DNA of 12,853 nt from Bacillota bacterium (GTDB taxonomy: Bacteria; Eremiobacterota; SpSt-956; JAKJGF01). The DNA is taken from contig JAKPQU010000224.1 of assembly GCA_029555925.1 (NCBI GenBank), positions 1 through 12,853 on the forward strand. The letters run 5' to 3'. Every line of letters starts with the position of its first letter. Position 1 is the first letter of the stretch. The notes under the pieces were generated by a model. That model saw only the letters and a program-made list of their open reading frames with translations. It was not told the origin of the DNA and ran no database searches. Made by a program: the position numbers and the translations under genes. Below, piece by piece: positions 1-6,621 of this stretch.

Positions 1-117
1 CTGTATTTATTGACTATACTTGATTTTTTTTGCTATACTATATACATGAATAAAGATAATTTAAAACACTGCCGAACATGCGTTTATAATTGTAACTACC
101 ATATAGTATTTTCGACT

Positions 118-197
118 AACAGACATGACCGGAGCGGTCACAACCAAATATGAAAATCACCATCCAGTGAAGGTGCAAACTTCATCTTTTTCATATA
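118..197 (+). repeat. ~80-bp palindromic insertion inside tnpA (copy A)
   Basis: This segment separates the codons for FST from those for KYRKK, which are contiguous in intact TnpA proteins. It holds two hairpins: TGACCG-GAG-CGGTCA at 126-140, and 9-bp arms ATATGAAAA (148-156) / TTTTCATAT (188-196). The same segment is present in copy B. Removing it together with one flanking TA restores ...TTTTCRACTAAATACCGT, the canonical FSTKYR junction, so a TA-targeted insertion is plausible, though its ends show no clear terminal inverted repeats. Confidence 0.65.
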
Positions 198-618
198 AAA
201 TACCGTAAAAAAGTTCTTACGAGAGAAGTTGAAGAATATTTAAAAGATGTAATAATGGAAATAGCAAAAGAAAAAGGTTTTGAAGTATCAGCAATGGAAG
301 CAGGAGAAGAAGATCATATACATATATTTGTTTCAGGTCATCCGAAAATAAGTCCTTCTTATATGGTAAAAATGATAAAGGGTATAAGCGGAAGAAAATT
401 ATTTATGAAATTCCCTGGCCTGAAAAATAAATTATGGGGAGGCTATCTATGGAATCCCTTTTATTACATAGAGACCATAGGAAGCATATCAGATGAAGGT
501 TTTGCCAGCTTAAAGGCACTAGGGTATGAATTCCCCGAAGTTATGCCTGTGGAGGATGCTCTGCCGGCGGAATCAGTTTACACTGAGTCTACAAGGCATC
601 ATTCTGAGAAGCAGGATG

Positions 619-638
619 CCCACCAATTAATTGGTGGG
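619..638 (+). repeat. Right-end palindrome of IS copy A, possible terminator
   Basis: CCCACCAATT and AATTGGTGGG form a perfect 10+10 palindrome, followed 8 bases later by a T run (647-651). It fits the right-end hairpin recognised by TnpA in IS200/IS605 elements. With the T run it could also act as an intrinsic terminator limiting read-through into the MFS gene that starts at 667. Confidence 0.75.
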
Positions 639-666
639 TGATTCACTTTTTGTACAGGTAGAAATT

Positions 667-1899
667 ATGATTCATATAAATCAGTTTCCGGAACATATGA
701 GAAGAAATTACCTGATTGATTCCATAGCAGGTATGTTCTGGGGATTATTGCAGGGACTGGTTATTGCTTTTACAGGTGTAATATTGAGGCGTCTCCTTGG
801 CAGCCCCCTTCTGGTAGCTTTTATTGCTCTGGGGCCATGTATAGCAAATCTAACCACTCTCTTCTGGGGTTATATGTCTACAGGAGGAAATAAACTTTTA
901 TGGTGTGTTCTACCGACAGTTGTTTCAAGAAGTATTTTGATTTTCACATTTTTTATAGAAGATCCTTTTATACTTACCATATTATTCTATTTTTACTTTC
1001 TCGGCGAAGCAGTTTCTATTTCACCTTATAGTGCTGTTATGAAGGGTGTTTATCCTGATAATTACAGAAGCCAGGCTATGGGCTATGTACGCGTCATTGC
1101 TATTATATCCACCCTGGTCGGTGCTGCTGTGGGAGGAAGATTACTGGATATGGGAGGGTTTTACAGTTATAAGCTGGTTTTTCCTGTCGGAGGAATGATG
1201 GGAGTAATTTCTTCCCTGATTTTTAGCAGATTAACCATTATTTCTATAAATGGAAACAGTGAGAGTTCTCTTCATGAATTAAAGGCAGTATCAAAGAGTT
1301 TGAAGAATATTCTTACAAGCCCTGTGCTGCTTTATCTTTACTCTGTAGAATTTATCATAGGTCTTGCAAATCTCATAGGTATAGGAGTATATCCCCTGTT
1401 TCAGGTAGATATATTGAAACTCTCCAATTCTGCCGTAGGAATCCTGAGTGTTATGAGTTCCGCAGGAGGTATAATATTCCTGTATATATGGGGACGTATT
1501 AATGTAGGAAGAGTCAATTTTTCGTCTTTTAAAATAGTTCTTTCCATGGTGCCATTTATTTCTCTTCTATATATAGTGGCACGTAACATATATCCTCTCT
1601 GTATGGCTTCTTTTATTGCAGGCATGTGCTGGAATGCCTGGGATATACTATTTATGAATTATCTTCTTCAGAGTACGGGCAATGATAATATAGGTAAAAG
1701 TTATGTAGGTGTCCGCTATACTCTTATGGGCATAAGAAGTTTGATGGCTCCTCTTCTGATAAAATTCTGCGGAAATGTAATAATAAGCCTCTATCTTGCC
1801 ACAGGTCTTGCTTTTCTCGGTATAATACTGCTGATAAGATTACATGGTCGAGATGTGGCAAGAGAACTGCGTAAGACAGAGATTCTGTTGAAGCAGTAA
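667..1899 (+). CDS. MFS transporter
   Basis: The 410-residue product is a hydrophobic polytopic protein with about 12 predicted membrane segments, starting with a short hydrophilic N-terminus and SIAGMFWGLLQGLVIAFTG. The architecture, with a central cytoplasmic loop (about residues 190-220, hydrophilic, NGNSESSLHELKAVSKSLK) between two six-helix halves, is that of the major facilitator superfamily. The loop 2-3 signature is degenerate (GYMSTGGNK instead of GxxxDrxGrR), so substrate and coupling ion cannot be told. ATG 667 is chosen because an upstream in-frame ATG at 631 lies inside the IS palindrome; GGTAG at 656-660 is a weak Shine-Dalgarno. ATG 697 is an alternative. The IS relic ends only about 17 bp before the start, so the native promoter was probably displaced, and slight 5' truncation cannot be excluded. 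Confidence 0.85.
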   Translation: MIHINQFPEHMRRNYLIDSIAGMFWGLLQGLVIAFTGVILRRLLGSPLLVAFIALGPCIANLTTLFWGYMSTGGNKLLWCVLPTVVSRSILIFTFFIEDPFILTILFYFYFLGEAVSISPYSAVMKGVYPDNYRSQAMGYVRVIAIISTLVGAAVGGRLLDMGGFYSYKLVFPVGGMMGVISSLIFSRLTIISINGNSESSLHELKAVSKSLKNILTSPVLLYLYSVEFIIGLANLIGIGVYPLFQVDILKLSNSAVGILSVMSSAGGIIFLYIWGRINVGRVNFSSFKIVLSMVPFISLLYIVARNIYPLCMASFIAGMCWNAWDILFMNYLLQSTGNDNIGKSYVGVRYTLMGIRSLMAPLLIKFCGNVIISLYLATGLAFLGIILLIRLHGRDVARELRKTEILLKQ

Positions 1900-1944
1900 A
1901 CAGCTTATCATACAATCAACACGTTTCGGTATTACAGAAAACCT

Positions 1945-1979
1945 CGTAAAGCGTAATGCGTAATGCGTGATGCGTGAGA
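1945..1979 (+). repeat. Heptamer array, five units CGTRANR
   Basis: Five consecutive 7-bp units are seen: CGTAAAG, CGTAATG, CGTAATG, CGTGATG, CGTGAGA. The GTRA core reads in the sense direction of the MFS gene, 45 bp after its stop. It faces the array at 1996-2030, whose GTGA core is on the opposite strand. Confidence 0.9.
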
Positions 1980-1995
1980 CATAATTTTATATACT

Positions 1996-2030
1996 CACTG
2001 GCAACTGGTAACTGTTCACTGGTTATTGTT
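1996..2030 (-). repeat. Heptamer array CACTGGY overlapping the folC 3' end
   Basis: Units on the plus strand are CACTGGC, AACTGGT, AACTGTT, CACTGGT and the degenerate TATTGTT. On the minus strand these read as CCAGTGA-type units. The array spans the last codons and stop of folC, so the terminal residues N-Q and the TGA are repeat-encoded. Confidence 0.85.
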
Positions 2031-3461
2031 TCTCTCTGTAATAATATCCTCTTTGCTTACCCATTGAGTCCGTAATTCACCTGCCAGATAGAGAGAGCCT
2101 GTTATACATAAAAGATCTTTTTCTCCTGTCACGGATAAACCGTAGTCCAGCGCATCAAAAGGATCCAGTTTGATTAGGGCTTTACCTCCTAGTTCTTTTA
2201 TGGCTGATACAATCTGTCTGGGGCTTACCGAGACTCTTCCCGCCACCCTTGGTAATGTTGCTATTATAAGATCCGCCATAGGAACAATATGTTTGAGCAT
2301 TACTTTTATATCTTTTCCCTCTATAGCACCGAGTATTATTATAAGTTTATCAAAAGAAAAATCATTTTTCAGCGATTTACTCAGAACTTCCATTTTTGCA
2401 GGATTATGAGCGCCGTCTATTATGATATAAGGATTTTTACTTATAACTTCAATTCTTCCCGGTATTTTCACTTCTTTTAAAGAATGTCTCAGTATATTTT
2501 CTTCCAGTTCCAGGCCGTTCATCAGCAATATCTGTTCAACTGCTGCAATGGCTGTTCCTGCATTCTCTATCTGATGTACACCTGGAAGTGAAAGTTCCAG
2601 TTCTTTATATTTATTATATCTGCTTTTATAATTAAATGTGTTTTTATCAATTGCTTCTATATTATAATCTCTGTCTGTTGCTATTACCTGAGAATGCTTT
2701 TTCAGTGCTTTTTCCTCTATTATTTGTAGCAGTGAAGAATCTCTGCACCCTGTTATACAGATACTTTTAGGACTTATTATATCTGCTTTATGAGATGCAA
2801 TGGATGAAAGGGTGTCGCCCAGGTAATCCATGTGATCAAAAGATATGTTTGTAATAACGGAGACAAGAGAAGAGGGGAGTATTTTTGTATAATCATTTTC
2901 CCATCCCAGTCCTGTTTCTATTACTGACAGATCAGGTTTTTGTTCCGTAAAATATAACAGTGCTGTAGAGAAAATTGTTTCATGATAGGAAGGAGGGCCG
3001 TATATATCGTTTTCATACATGTCATCTGTAGCCTCTTTTACTGTTTTCAGATGTCTTACAAAATCTTCAGAGCCTATAAAATGATTGTTCAGTTTTATCC
3101 TTTCCATAGCAAGGGTAAGATGTGGTGATGTGTAAAGGGAAACTCTGAGGTCTATATTTTTCAGTATTTCATGGGCAATAATAGACACCGAACCTTTGCC
3201 GCTTGTGCCTGCAATATGAAGAATCTTCAGGTTTTTATAGGGATGATGAAGTTTTTCCATAAGGGCTTTCATTCTTTTTAATCCCATTCCGTTACGGATT
3301 TCTTCTTTTGAAACTCCTTCATCTTTAAAATATTCCTCATAGGTTTTCTCTCCTATATAATCCGGTTTTTTACCGCAGGGCACTTTTTTTACTATAGAAA
3401 GATTCAGTAAAGATTCCAAATATCTTTCAGCTTTTAAATAATTTTGTATAACATGTTTCAT
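2016..3461 (-). CDS. folC: FolC-type folate synthase (dihydrofolate / folylpolyglutamate synthase, Mur ligase family)
   Basis: This 481-residue cytoplasmic ATP-dependent ligase is expected to add glutamate to dihydropteroate and/or folates. The P-loop GTSGKGS (85-91) and TSPHL (111-115) match the family. DH (209-210), HKADII (224-229, with the lysine expected to be carbamylated), GVHQIENA (294-301), PGRIE (334-338) and DGAHNP (349-354) also match. Two oddities stand out. The usual GLGGRxDATN is GLGWENDYTK (184-193). The N-terminus has about 30 extra residues (roughly 22-55), including KKPDYIGEKTYEEYF, before GLKRMKALMEKL. The start is ATG at 3459-3461 with AAGGA about 11 nt upstream. The stop lies in a heptamer array. 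The gene follows the kinase by 107 bp on the same strand; co-transcription is possible but that gap carries two repeat arrays. The dihydrofolate versus folylpolyglutamate specificity is not decidable here. Confidence 0.85.
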   Translation of the reverse strand: MKHVIQNYLKAERYLESLLNLSIVKKVPCGKKPDYIGEKTYEEYFKDEGVSKEEIRNGMGLKRMKALMEKLHHPYKNLKILHIAGTSGKGSVSIIAHEILKNIDLRVSLYTSPHLTLAMERIKLNNHFIGSEDFVRHLKTVKEATDDMYENDIYGPPSYHETIFSTALLYFTEQKPDLSVIETGLGWENDYTKILPSSLVSVITNISFDHMDYLGDTLSSIASHKADIISPKSICITGCRDSSLLQIIEEKALKKHSQVIATDRDYNIEAIDKNTFNYKSRYNKYKELELSLPGVHQIENAGTAIAAVEQILLMNGLELEENILRHSLKEVKIPGRIEVISKNPYIIIDGAHNPAKMEVLSKSLKNDFSFDKLIIILGAIEGKDIKVMLKHIVPMADLIIATLPRVAGRVSVSPRQIVSAIKELGGKALIKLDPFDALDYGLSVTGEKDLLCITGSLYLAGELRTQWVSKEDIITERNNNQ

Positions 3462-3494
3462 AATAGCCTATTCCTTATTTTAGATTTAATCAAT

Positions 3495-3529
3495 CGTAAA
3501 GCGTAATGCGTAAAGCGTAAAGTGTAAGG
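3495..3529 (+). repeat. Heptamer array CGTAAWG upstream of folC
   Basis: Units are CGTAAAG, CGTAATG, CGTAAAG, CGTAAAG and the variant TGTAAGG. With the opposite-polarity array at 3541-3568 it fills most of the 107-bp gap between kinase and folC, and the pair could fold into an imperfect hairpin with an 11-nt loop. Confidence 0.9.
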
Positions 3530-3540
3530 ATGTATATTTC

Positions 3541-3568
3541 CACGCGTCACGCATCACGCATCACGATT
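3541..3568 (-). repeat. Heptamer array CACGCRT directly after the kinase stop
   Basis: Plus-strand units are CACGCGT, CACGCAT, CACGCAT and CACGATT. On the minus (sense) strand they read as GTGATGC/GTGACGC. The array abuts the kinase stop codon (3569-3571) with no gap. Confidence 0.9.
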
Positions 3569-5548
3569 TTACTGTGAATGTTTCAATATATTTCCTCTTT
3601 TACCTGCAGACCATCCGTGGGCAGGATCAACGAAATAAAAATCACTGCCTGTGAGATAGAGGGAATTCTCTTTTTTCCATGTCAGCCCTCCGTCTGTCGT
3701 AGAGAAATAGCTTATTCCCAGGCCGAATAATGCATCTTTTCCGATACCCATAATCCAGCCGTTGTATTTATCTATAAATTGAATATTGTACAGACATGTA
3801 TACCTTTCGCTGTACTGTTTATTCCAGCTAATACCTCCGTCAGCTGTATGAAAAATAGCCCATGTCAGTCTGCTGGCTTCTTTTGTTTCAAATCCCGTAA
3901 TCCACCCGTTCTTAGAATCAATAAAATCTATCCCTGTTATTACAGAAATTTCATCTATATTCCTGCCTTCCCATGTGTTACCTCCGTCTGTTGTATGAAG
4001 TATTCTTGCCGAATATTCCTGTTTACCTGTTTTTACCTGTATAGAAACCCATCCCTCGAGAGGAGTGATAAAACTGAGCTGGTTGGATGTACCTGATACT
4101 CCGGTATCATATTTTGTCCAGAGACCATCTGATGTAACATGGAATATTCTGCCAGTTTCTCCTGATGCCCAGGCATTGTTTATATCTATCATATCGACTT
4201 CTTCGAAATGTTCCGCATTTTTACCTTTTTTTTCTTTCCATGTAATTCCTCCGTCCCTGGTAAGTAAGATAATTCCGCAACATTTCCCTTTTTCCCATTT
4301 CTTACCTACTGCCCATCCCCTCATGGAATCAGCAAAATAAATGCCTTTTAGATCTGCTTTTGTGTTACTCTTTTGTTTCTTCCATGTTTCTCCCGAGTCA
4401 ACGGTCTGCAAAATTATACCGTTGTCTCCTGCAATCCATCCGTTATTAAGATCTATAAAATAAACTCTGTTCAGATTTTCTTCTGTTCCGCTCTCCTTTA
4501 ATGTCCAATCAGAACTGTATAATCTGGATACATTATATACAGCCACTCCTGTTATAATGAGAAGGAGGAGAAAAAATATAAAAATAGATAAAATAACCTT
4601 TCTGGAAGTTAAAAGGTTCCAGACTTTTCTGGTAAATCTCGGACTGACTTTCTGTTTTTCTACCTTTTCCAGTGCTTCCAGCATGGCTTTTGCATTTTTA
4701 TATCTCATGTCAATCTTATTATTTAATGCTTTCATAACTACATGTTCCAGTTCCGGTGATATACCTGATATGATATTTTTTATAGGTTTAAATTTAAAAG
4801 GAAGAGGTTTATCACCTGTGAGGAGATGATGCATTGTAGCCCCCAGTGAGTATATATCGGAACGTGGTTCCGGTTCTCCCTGACATTGCTCTTCAGATAT
4901 ATAACCGAGTGTTCCTATGGCAGTTTTCTGGGTATGACTGCCCTGATTGACTGTTCTTGCAATACCGAAATCAATAAGCATTGCCCTGCCATCTTTATGA
5001 AGCATGATATTTGCCGGTTTCAGATCCCTGTATATTACAGGAGGATTCTGGTTGTGAAGATAATCCAGGACTTTCAATATCTGTTTTGACCATTCTATAA
5101 TATGTTCTTCAGGTAAACCCGGATTACCTTTCTGCTTCAATATTGTTTCCAGGTCTTCTCCGTCTATAAAATTCATTACCAGATAATAGCGATTATTGGT
5201 GACAAAATAATCATAAACTTTCGGGAGATTTGCATGATCAAGTCCTGCCAGTATCTTGGCTTCTCTGTAGAACCATTCTTTTGCATCTTTCTGTCTCTGA
5301 GGGTTCCCTGAAGGAGGAGACAGCTCTTTTATGGCACATATACTGTTTAATGTAATGTCCAGAGCTTTATATACGGAACCCATACCTCCGCTTCTTAAAT
5401 GAGTGAGGATTTTATATCGGTTTTGAAGTAAAGTTTCTTCTTTGAGTGGTCCCGGCGGGAATAAATTCTGTAATGGTGCCTGACAATTACTGCAAACTTC
5501 AGCACCTTCTTCATTTCCGTTACCACAATTATTACAGAACAAAGACAC
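3569..5548 (-). CDS. Membrane Ser/Thr protein kinase with zinc ribbon and Ycf48/BNR-like 7-bladed sensor domain
   Basis: The product has 659 residues with four parts. First is a zinc ribbon (C5xxC8, C19xxC22). Second is a Hanks-type kinase (about 45-290): GGMGSVY (54-60), Lys74 in CAIKE, Glu96, YRDLKPAN (173-180) and DFG (193-195). Third is a single membrane segment (about 318-340). Last is a C-terminal region with seven repeats of NGWxxG...ILxTxDGGxTWxx (first W residues near 371, 412, 460, 500, 549, 598, 646), as in Ycf48/BNR-type propellers. Seven repeats would close a complete propeller outside the membrane, suggesting an external ligand sensor driving a cytoplasmic kinase. The APE motif is atypical (GTLGYISEEQ, 212-221). 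The start is GTG (5546-5548), chosen for GGGAGG 8 nt upstream and the Cys-rich N-terminus. The IS relic begins about 67 bp upstream. Confidence 0.92.
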   Translation of the reverse strand: MSLFCNNCGNGNEEGAEVCSNCQAPLQNLFPPGPLKEETLLQNRYKILTHLRSGGMGSVYKALDITLNSICAIKELSPPSGNPQRQKDAKEWFYREAKILAGLDHANLPKVYDYFVTNNRYYLVMNFIDGEDLETILKQKGNPGLPEEHIIEWSKQILKVLDYLHNQNPPVIYRDLKPANIMLHKDGRAMLIDFGIARTVNQGSHTQKTAIGTLGYISEEQCQGEPEPRSDIYSLGATMHHLLTGDKPLPFKFKPIKNIISGISPELEHVVMKALNNKIDMRYKNAKAMLEALEKVEKQKVSPRFTRKVWNLLTSRKVILSIFIFFLLLLIITGVAVYNVSRLYSSDWTLKESGTEENLNRVYFIDLNNGWIAGDNGIILQTVDSGETWKKQKSNTKADLKGIYFADSMRGWAVGKKWEKGKCCGIILLTRDGGITWKEKKGKNAEHFEEVDMIDINNAWASGETGRIFHVTSDGLWTKYDTGVSGTSNQLSFITPLEGWVSIQVKTGKQEYSARILHTTDGGNTWEGRNIDEISVITGIDFIDSKNGWITGFETKEASRLTWAIFHTADGGISWNKQYSERYTCLYNIQFIDKYNGWIMGIGKDALFGLGISYFSTTDGGLTWKKENSLYLTGSDFYFVDPAHGWSAGKRGNILKHSQ

Positions 5549-5571
5549 AGACCGGGCCTCCCTGTTTGATT

Positions 5572-5599
5572 CGTAACGCGTGACGCGTGACGCGTGACG
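5572..5599 (+). repeat. Heptamer array CGTRACG between kinase and IS copy B
   Basis: Four units: CGTAACG, CGTGACG, CGTGACG, CGTGACG, followed by a partial CG. It lies in the 5' region of the kinase gene and ends about 15 bp before the IS relic. It has no opposite-polarity partner nearby, possibly because the IS separated them. Confidence 0.9.
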
Positions 5600-5626
5600 C
5601 GAGGCTTCTTGAGTAAAAGTGAATCA

Positions 5627-5646
5627 CCCACCAATCAATTGGTGGG
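5627..5646 (-). repeat. Right-end palindrome of IS copy B
   Basis: CCCACCAATC and AATTGGTGGG form the same hairpin as in copy A, with one mismatch at the centre. On the sense strand it is followed by TGATTCACTTTT, again terminator-like, ahead of the kinase gene. Confidence 0.75.
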
Positions 5647-6147
5647 CATCCTGTTTCTCAGAATGATACCTCGTAGACTCAGTGTAAACTGATTCCGCCG
5701 GCAGAGCATCCTCCACAGGCATAACTTCGGGGAATTCATACCCTAGTGCCTTTAAGCTGGCAAAACCTTCATCTGATATGCTTCCTATGGTCTCTATGTA
5801 ATAAGAGGGATTCCATAGATGGCCTCCCCATAATTTACTTTTCAGACAGGGGAATTTCATAAATAATTTTCTTCCGCTTATACCCTTTATCATTTTTACC
5901 ATATAACAGGGACTTATTTTGGGATGACCTGAAGCAAATATATGTATATGATCTTCTTCTACTGCTTCCATTGCTGATACTTCAAAACCTTTTTCTTTTG
6001 CTATTTCCATTATTACATCTTTAAAATATTCTTCAACTTCTCTCGTAAGAACTTTTTTACGGTATTTATATGAAAATGATGAAGTTTACACCTTCACTGG
6101 ATGTTGATTTTCATATTTGGTTGTGACCGCTCCGGTCATGTCTGTTA

Positions 6148-6251
6148 TACTTAATTTTGAAGACAATTGCATCATGAAAATACCAGGGAAAATTTTATCA
6201 TTGTTTGTATTTTGACTGAATTTTTTATGCAATTATCTATGCATAAAAGTA
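6148..6251. mobile_element. 104-bp MITE-like element with TA target duplication
   Basis: Comparison with copy A gives the filled and empty sites. Copy A (complement) reads GTCTGT-TA-GTCGAAAA, and copy B reads GTCTGT-TA-[104 bp]-TA-GTTGAAAA, with TA at 6146-6147 and 6252-6253. The element has inverted ends: both start TACTT and align without gaps for 25 bp with 17 identities, including AATTGCAT (6165-6172) against ATGCAATT (6227-6234). It has no coding capacity. TA duplication and these ends fit a miniature relative of IS630/Tc1-mariner elements. The family assignment is inference; the insertion itself is read directly. Confidence 0.85.
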
Positions 6252-6377
6252 TAGTTGAAAATACTATATGGTAGTTACAATTATAAACGCATGTTCGGCA
6301 GTGTTTTAAATTATCTTTATTCATACATATAGTATAGCAACAACTTCAAGTATAGTCAATAAATACGCTTATAGATG

Positions 6378-6398
6378 GTGAAGGGTGAAGAGTGAAGA
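6378..6398 (+). repeat. Heptamer array GTGAAGR
   Basis: Three units: GTGAAGG, GTGAAGA, GTGAAGA. It lies 11 bp beyond the left end of IS copy B, in the 250-bp gap between the IS and ahbC. Confidence 0.85.
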
Positions 6399-6431
6399 GT
6401 TTTATATAATTATCAGGAATGGAAATTTATT

Positions 6432-6532
6432 ACTGAGGTGAGCATAAATAATAAATATATGCTCTCGTGACGCGTAACGCGTAACGCGTGACGGGAGAAA
6501 AACTTTTATTATATGCTTATGCTCAGGTCAGT
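6432..6532. repeat. 16-bp inverted repeat enclosing a CGTRACG heptamer array
   Basis: ACTGAGGTGAGCATAA (6432-6447) and TTATGCTCAGGTCAGT (6517-6532) are inverted copies matching at 14 of 16 positions. They enclose four heptamers at 6466-6493: CGTGACG, CGTAACG, CGTAACG, CGTGACG. A second internal hairpin, GAGCATA/TATGCTC, spans 6440-6464. It could be a small mobile or folded element; there is no coding sequence. Confidence 0.6.
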
Positions 6533-6549
6533 GATAGTCTCTTTCCTCG

Positions 6550-6563
6550 CGTAACGCGTCACG
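6550..6563. repeat. Head-to-head heptamer pair CGTAACG / CGTCACG
   Basis: One unit on each strand makes a near-palindrome centred on CGCG. It lies 52 bp downstream of the ahbC stop on the coding strand. Confidence 0.6.
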
Positions 6564-6603
6564 ATTTAATATATTTGAGACGGTTATTTAATTGTCATTT
6601 CTT

Positions 6604-6621
6604 ACTGGTCACTGGTCACTG
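6604..6621 (-). repeat. Heptamer array ACTGGTC overlapping the ahbC stop
   Basis: Units ACTGGTC, ACTGGTC and partial ACTG read on the minus strand as CAGTGAC repeats. The ahbC stop TGA (6616-6618) is part of the array, exactly as at folC. Confidence 0.85.

Larger units (their letters stand above)
46..641 (+). pseudogene. Broken tnpA (Y1 HUH transposase) fused to a tnpB 3' tail
   Basis: A TnpA reading frame opens at ATG 46 (MNKDNLKHC...YHIVFST), typical of the N-terminus of IS200/IS605 Y1 transposases, and stops at TGA 151-153 because about 80 bp are inserted at 118-197. The frame resumes at 198 with KYRKKVLTREVEEY and runs to TGA 639-641; an internal ATG at 255 leaves 128 residues. The HUH metal-binding motif is visible as DHIHIF (about 312-329). 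After YYIETIGSISDE the expected helix with the catalytic tyrosine (YIxxQ) is absent. It is replaced by EGFASLKALGYEFPEV-MPVEDALPAE...KQDAHQLIGG, which looks like the C-terminal tail of TnpB. The gene therefore lacks a continuous N-terminus and the nucleophile, and is very unlikely to be active. Confidence 0.85.
3..650 (+). mobile_element. IS605-family relic, copy A (non-autonomous deletion derivative)
   Basis: The boundaries are those shared with the inverted copy at 5615-6366. The left common block begins with GTATTTATTGAC at 3-14 and the right one ends in GATTCACTTTT at 650. A perfect 20-bp palindrome at 619-638 sits just inside the right end, as expected for the subterminal hairpin of IS200/IS605 elements, which transpose as single strands and lack terminal inverted repeats. 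TTGAC on the left and TTCAC on the right (642-646) are candidate target and cleavage motifs, by analogy with the family; the exact ends are inference. The heptamer CTATACT occurs twice near the left end (14-20, 33-39). The internal gene is broken, so the element would depend on a transposase elsewhere. Confidence 0.8.
5624..6324 (-). pseudogene. Broken tnpA-tnpB tail fusion, copy B, interrupted by a MITE
   Basis: It has the same structure as copy A. ATG lies at 6322-6324, the N-terminal block MNKDNLKHC...FST follows, then an interruption (6068-6252), then KYRKKVLTREVEE and a 128-codon distal part from 6010 to the stop at 5624-5626. The HUH motif DHIHIF is kept, the catalytic-tyrosine helix is missing, and the TnpB-like C-terminal tail is present. 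Amino-acid changes from copy A include G17V, V26A, S35C, G55C, N58S, Y64H, F69S and H115Y, numbered from the internal ATG. Confidence 0.85.
5615..6366 (-). mobile_element. IS605-family relic, copy B, carrying a nested MITE
   Basis: This is inverted relative to copy A and homologous to it from GTATTTATTGAC (6366-6355 on the minus strand) to GATTCACTTTT ending at 5615. It is longer than copy A only because of a 104-bp insertion plus TA duplication. The proteins of the two 128-codon regions differ at 8 positions, so the copies diverged after a shared deletion. Heptamer arrays lie close on both sides (5572-5599 and 6378-6398). Confidence 0.8.

Noticed and set aside
631..666. Upstream ATG for the MFS gene
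   Set aside because: It lies within the IS right-end palindrome and would add residues read from IS sequence; ATG 667 is better placed.
1945..2030. CRISPR-like array
   Set aside because: The units are 7 bp and contiguous with no spacers; this is a short tandem repeat.
3..6366. Composite transposon
   Set aside because: IS605-type elements do not make classical composite transposons, both copies are defective, and no flanking duplication was seen.
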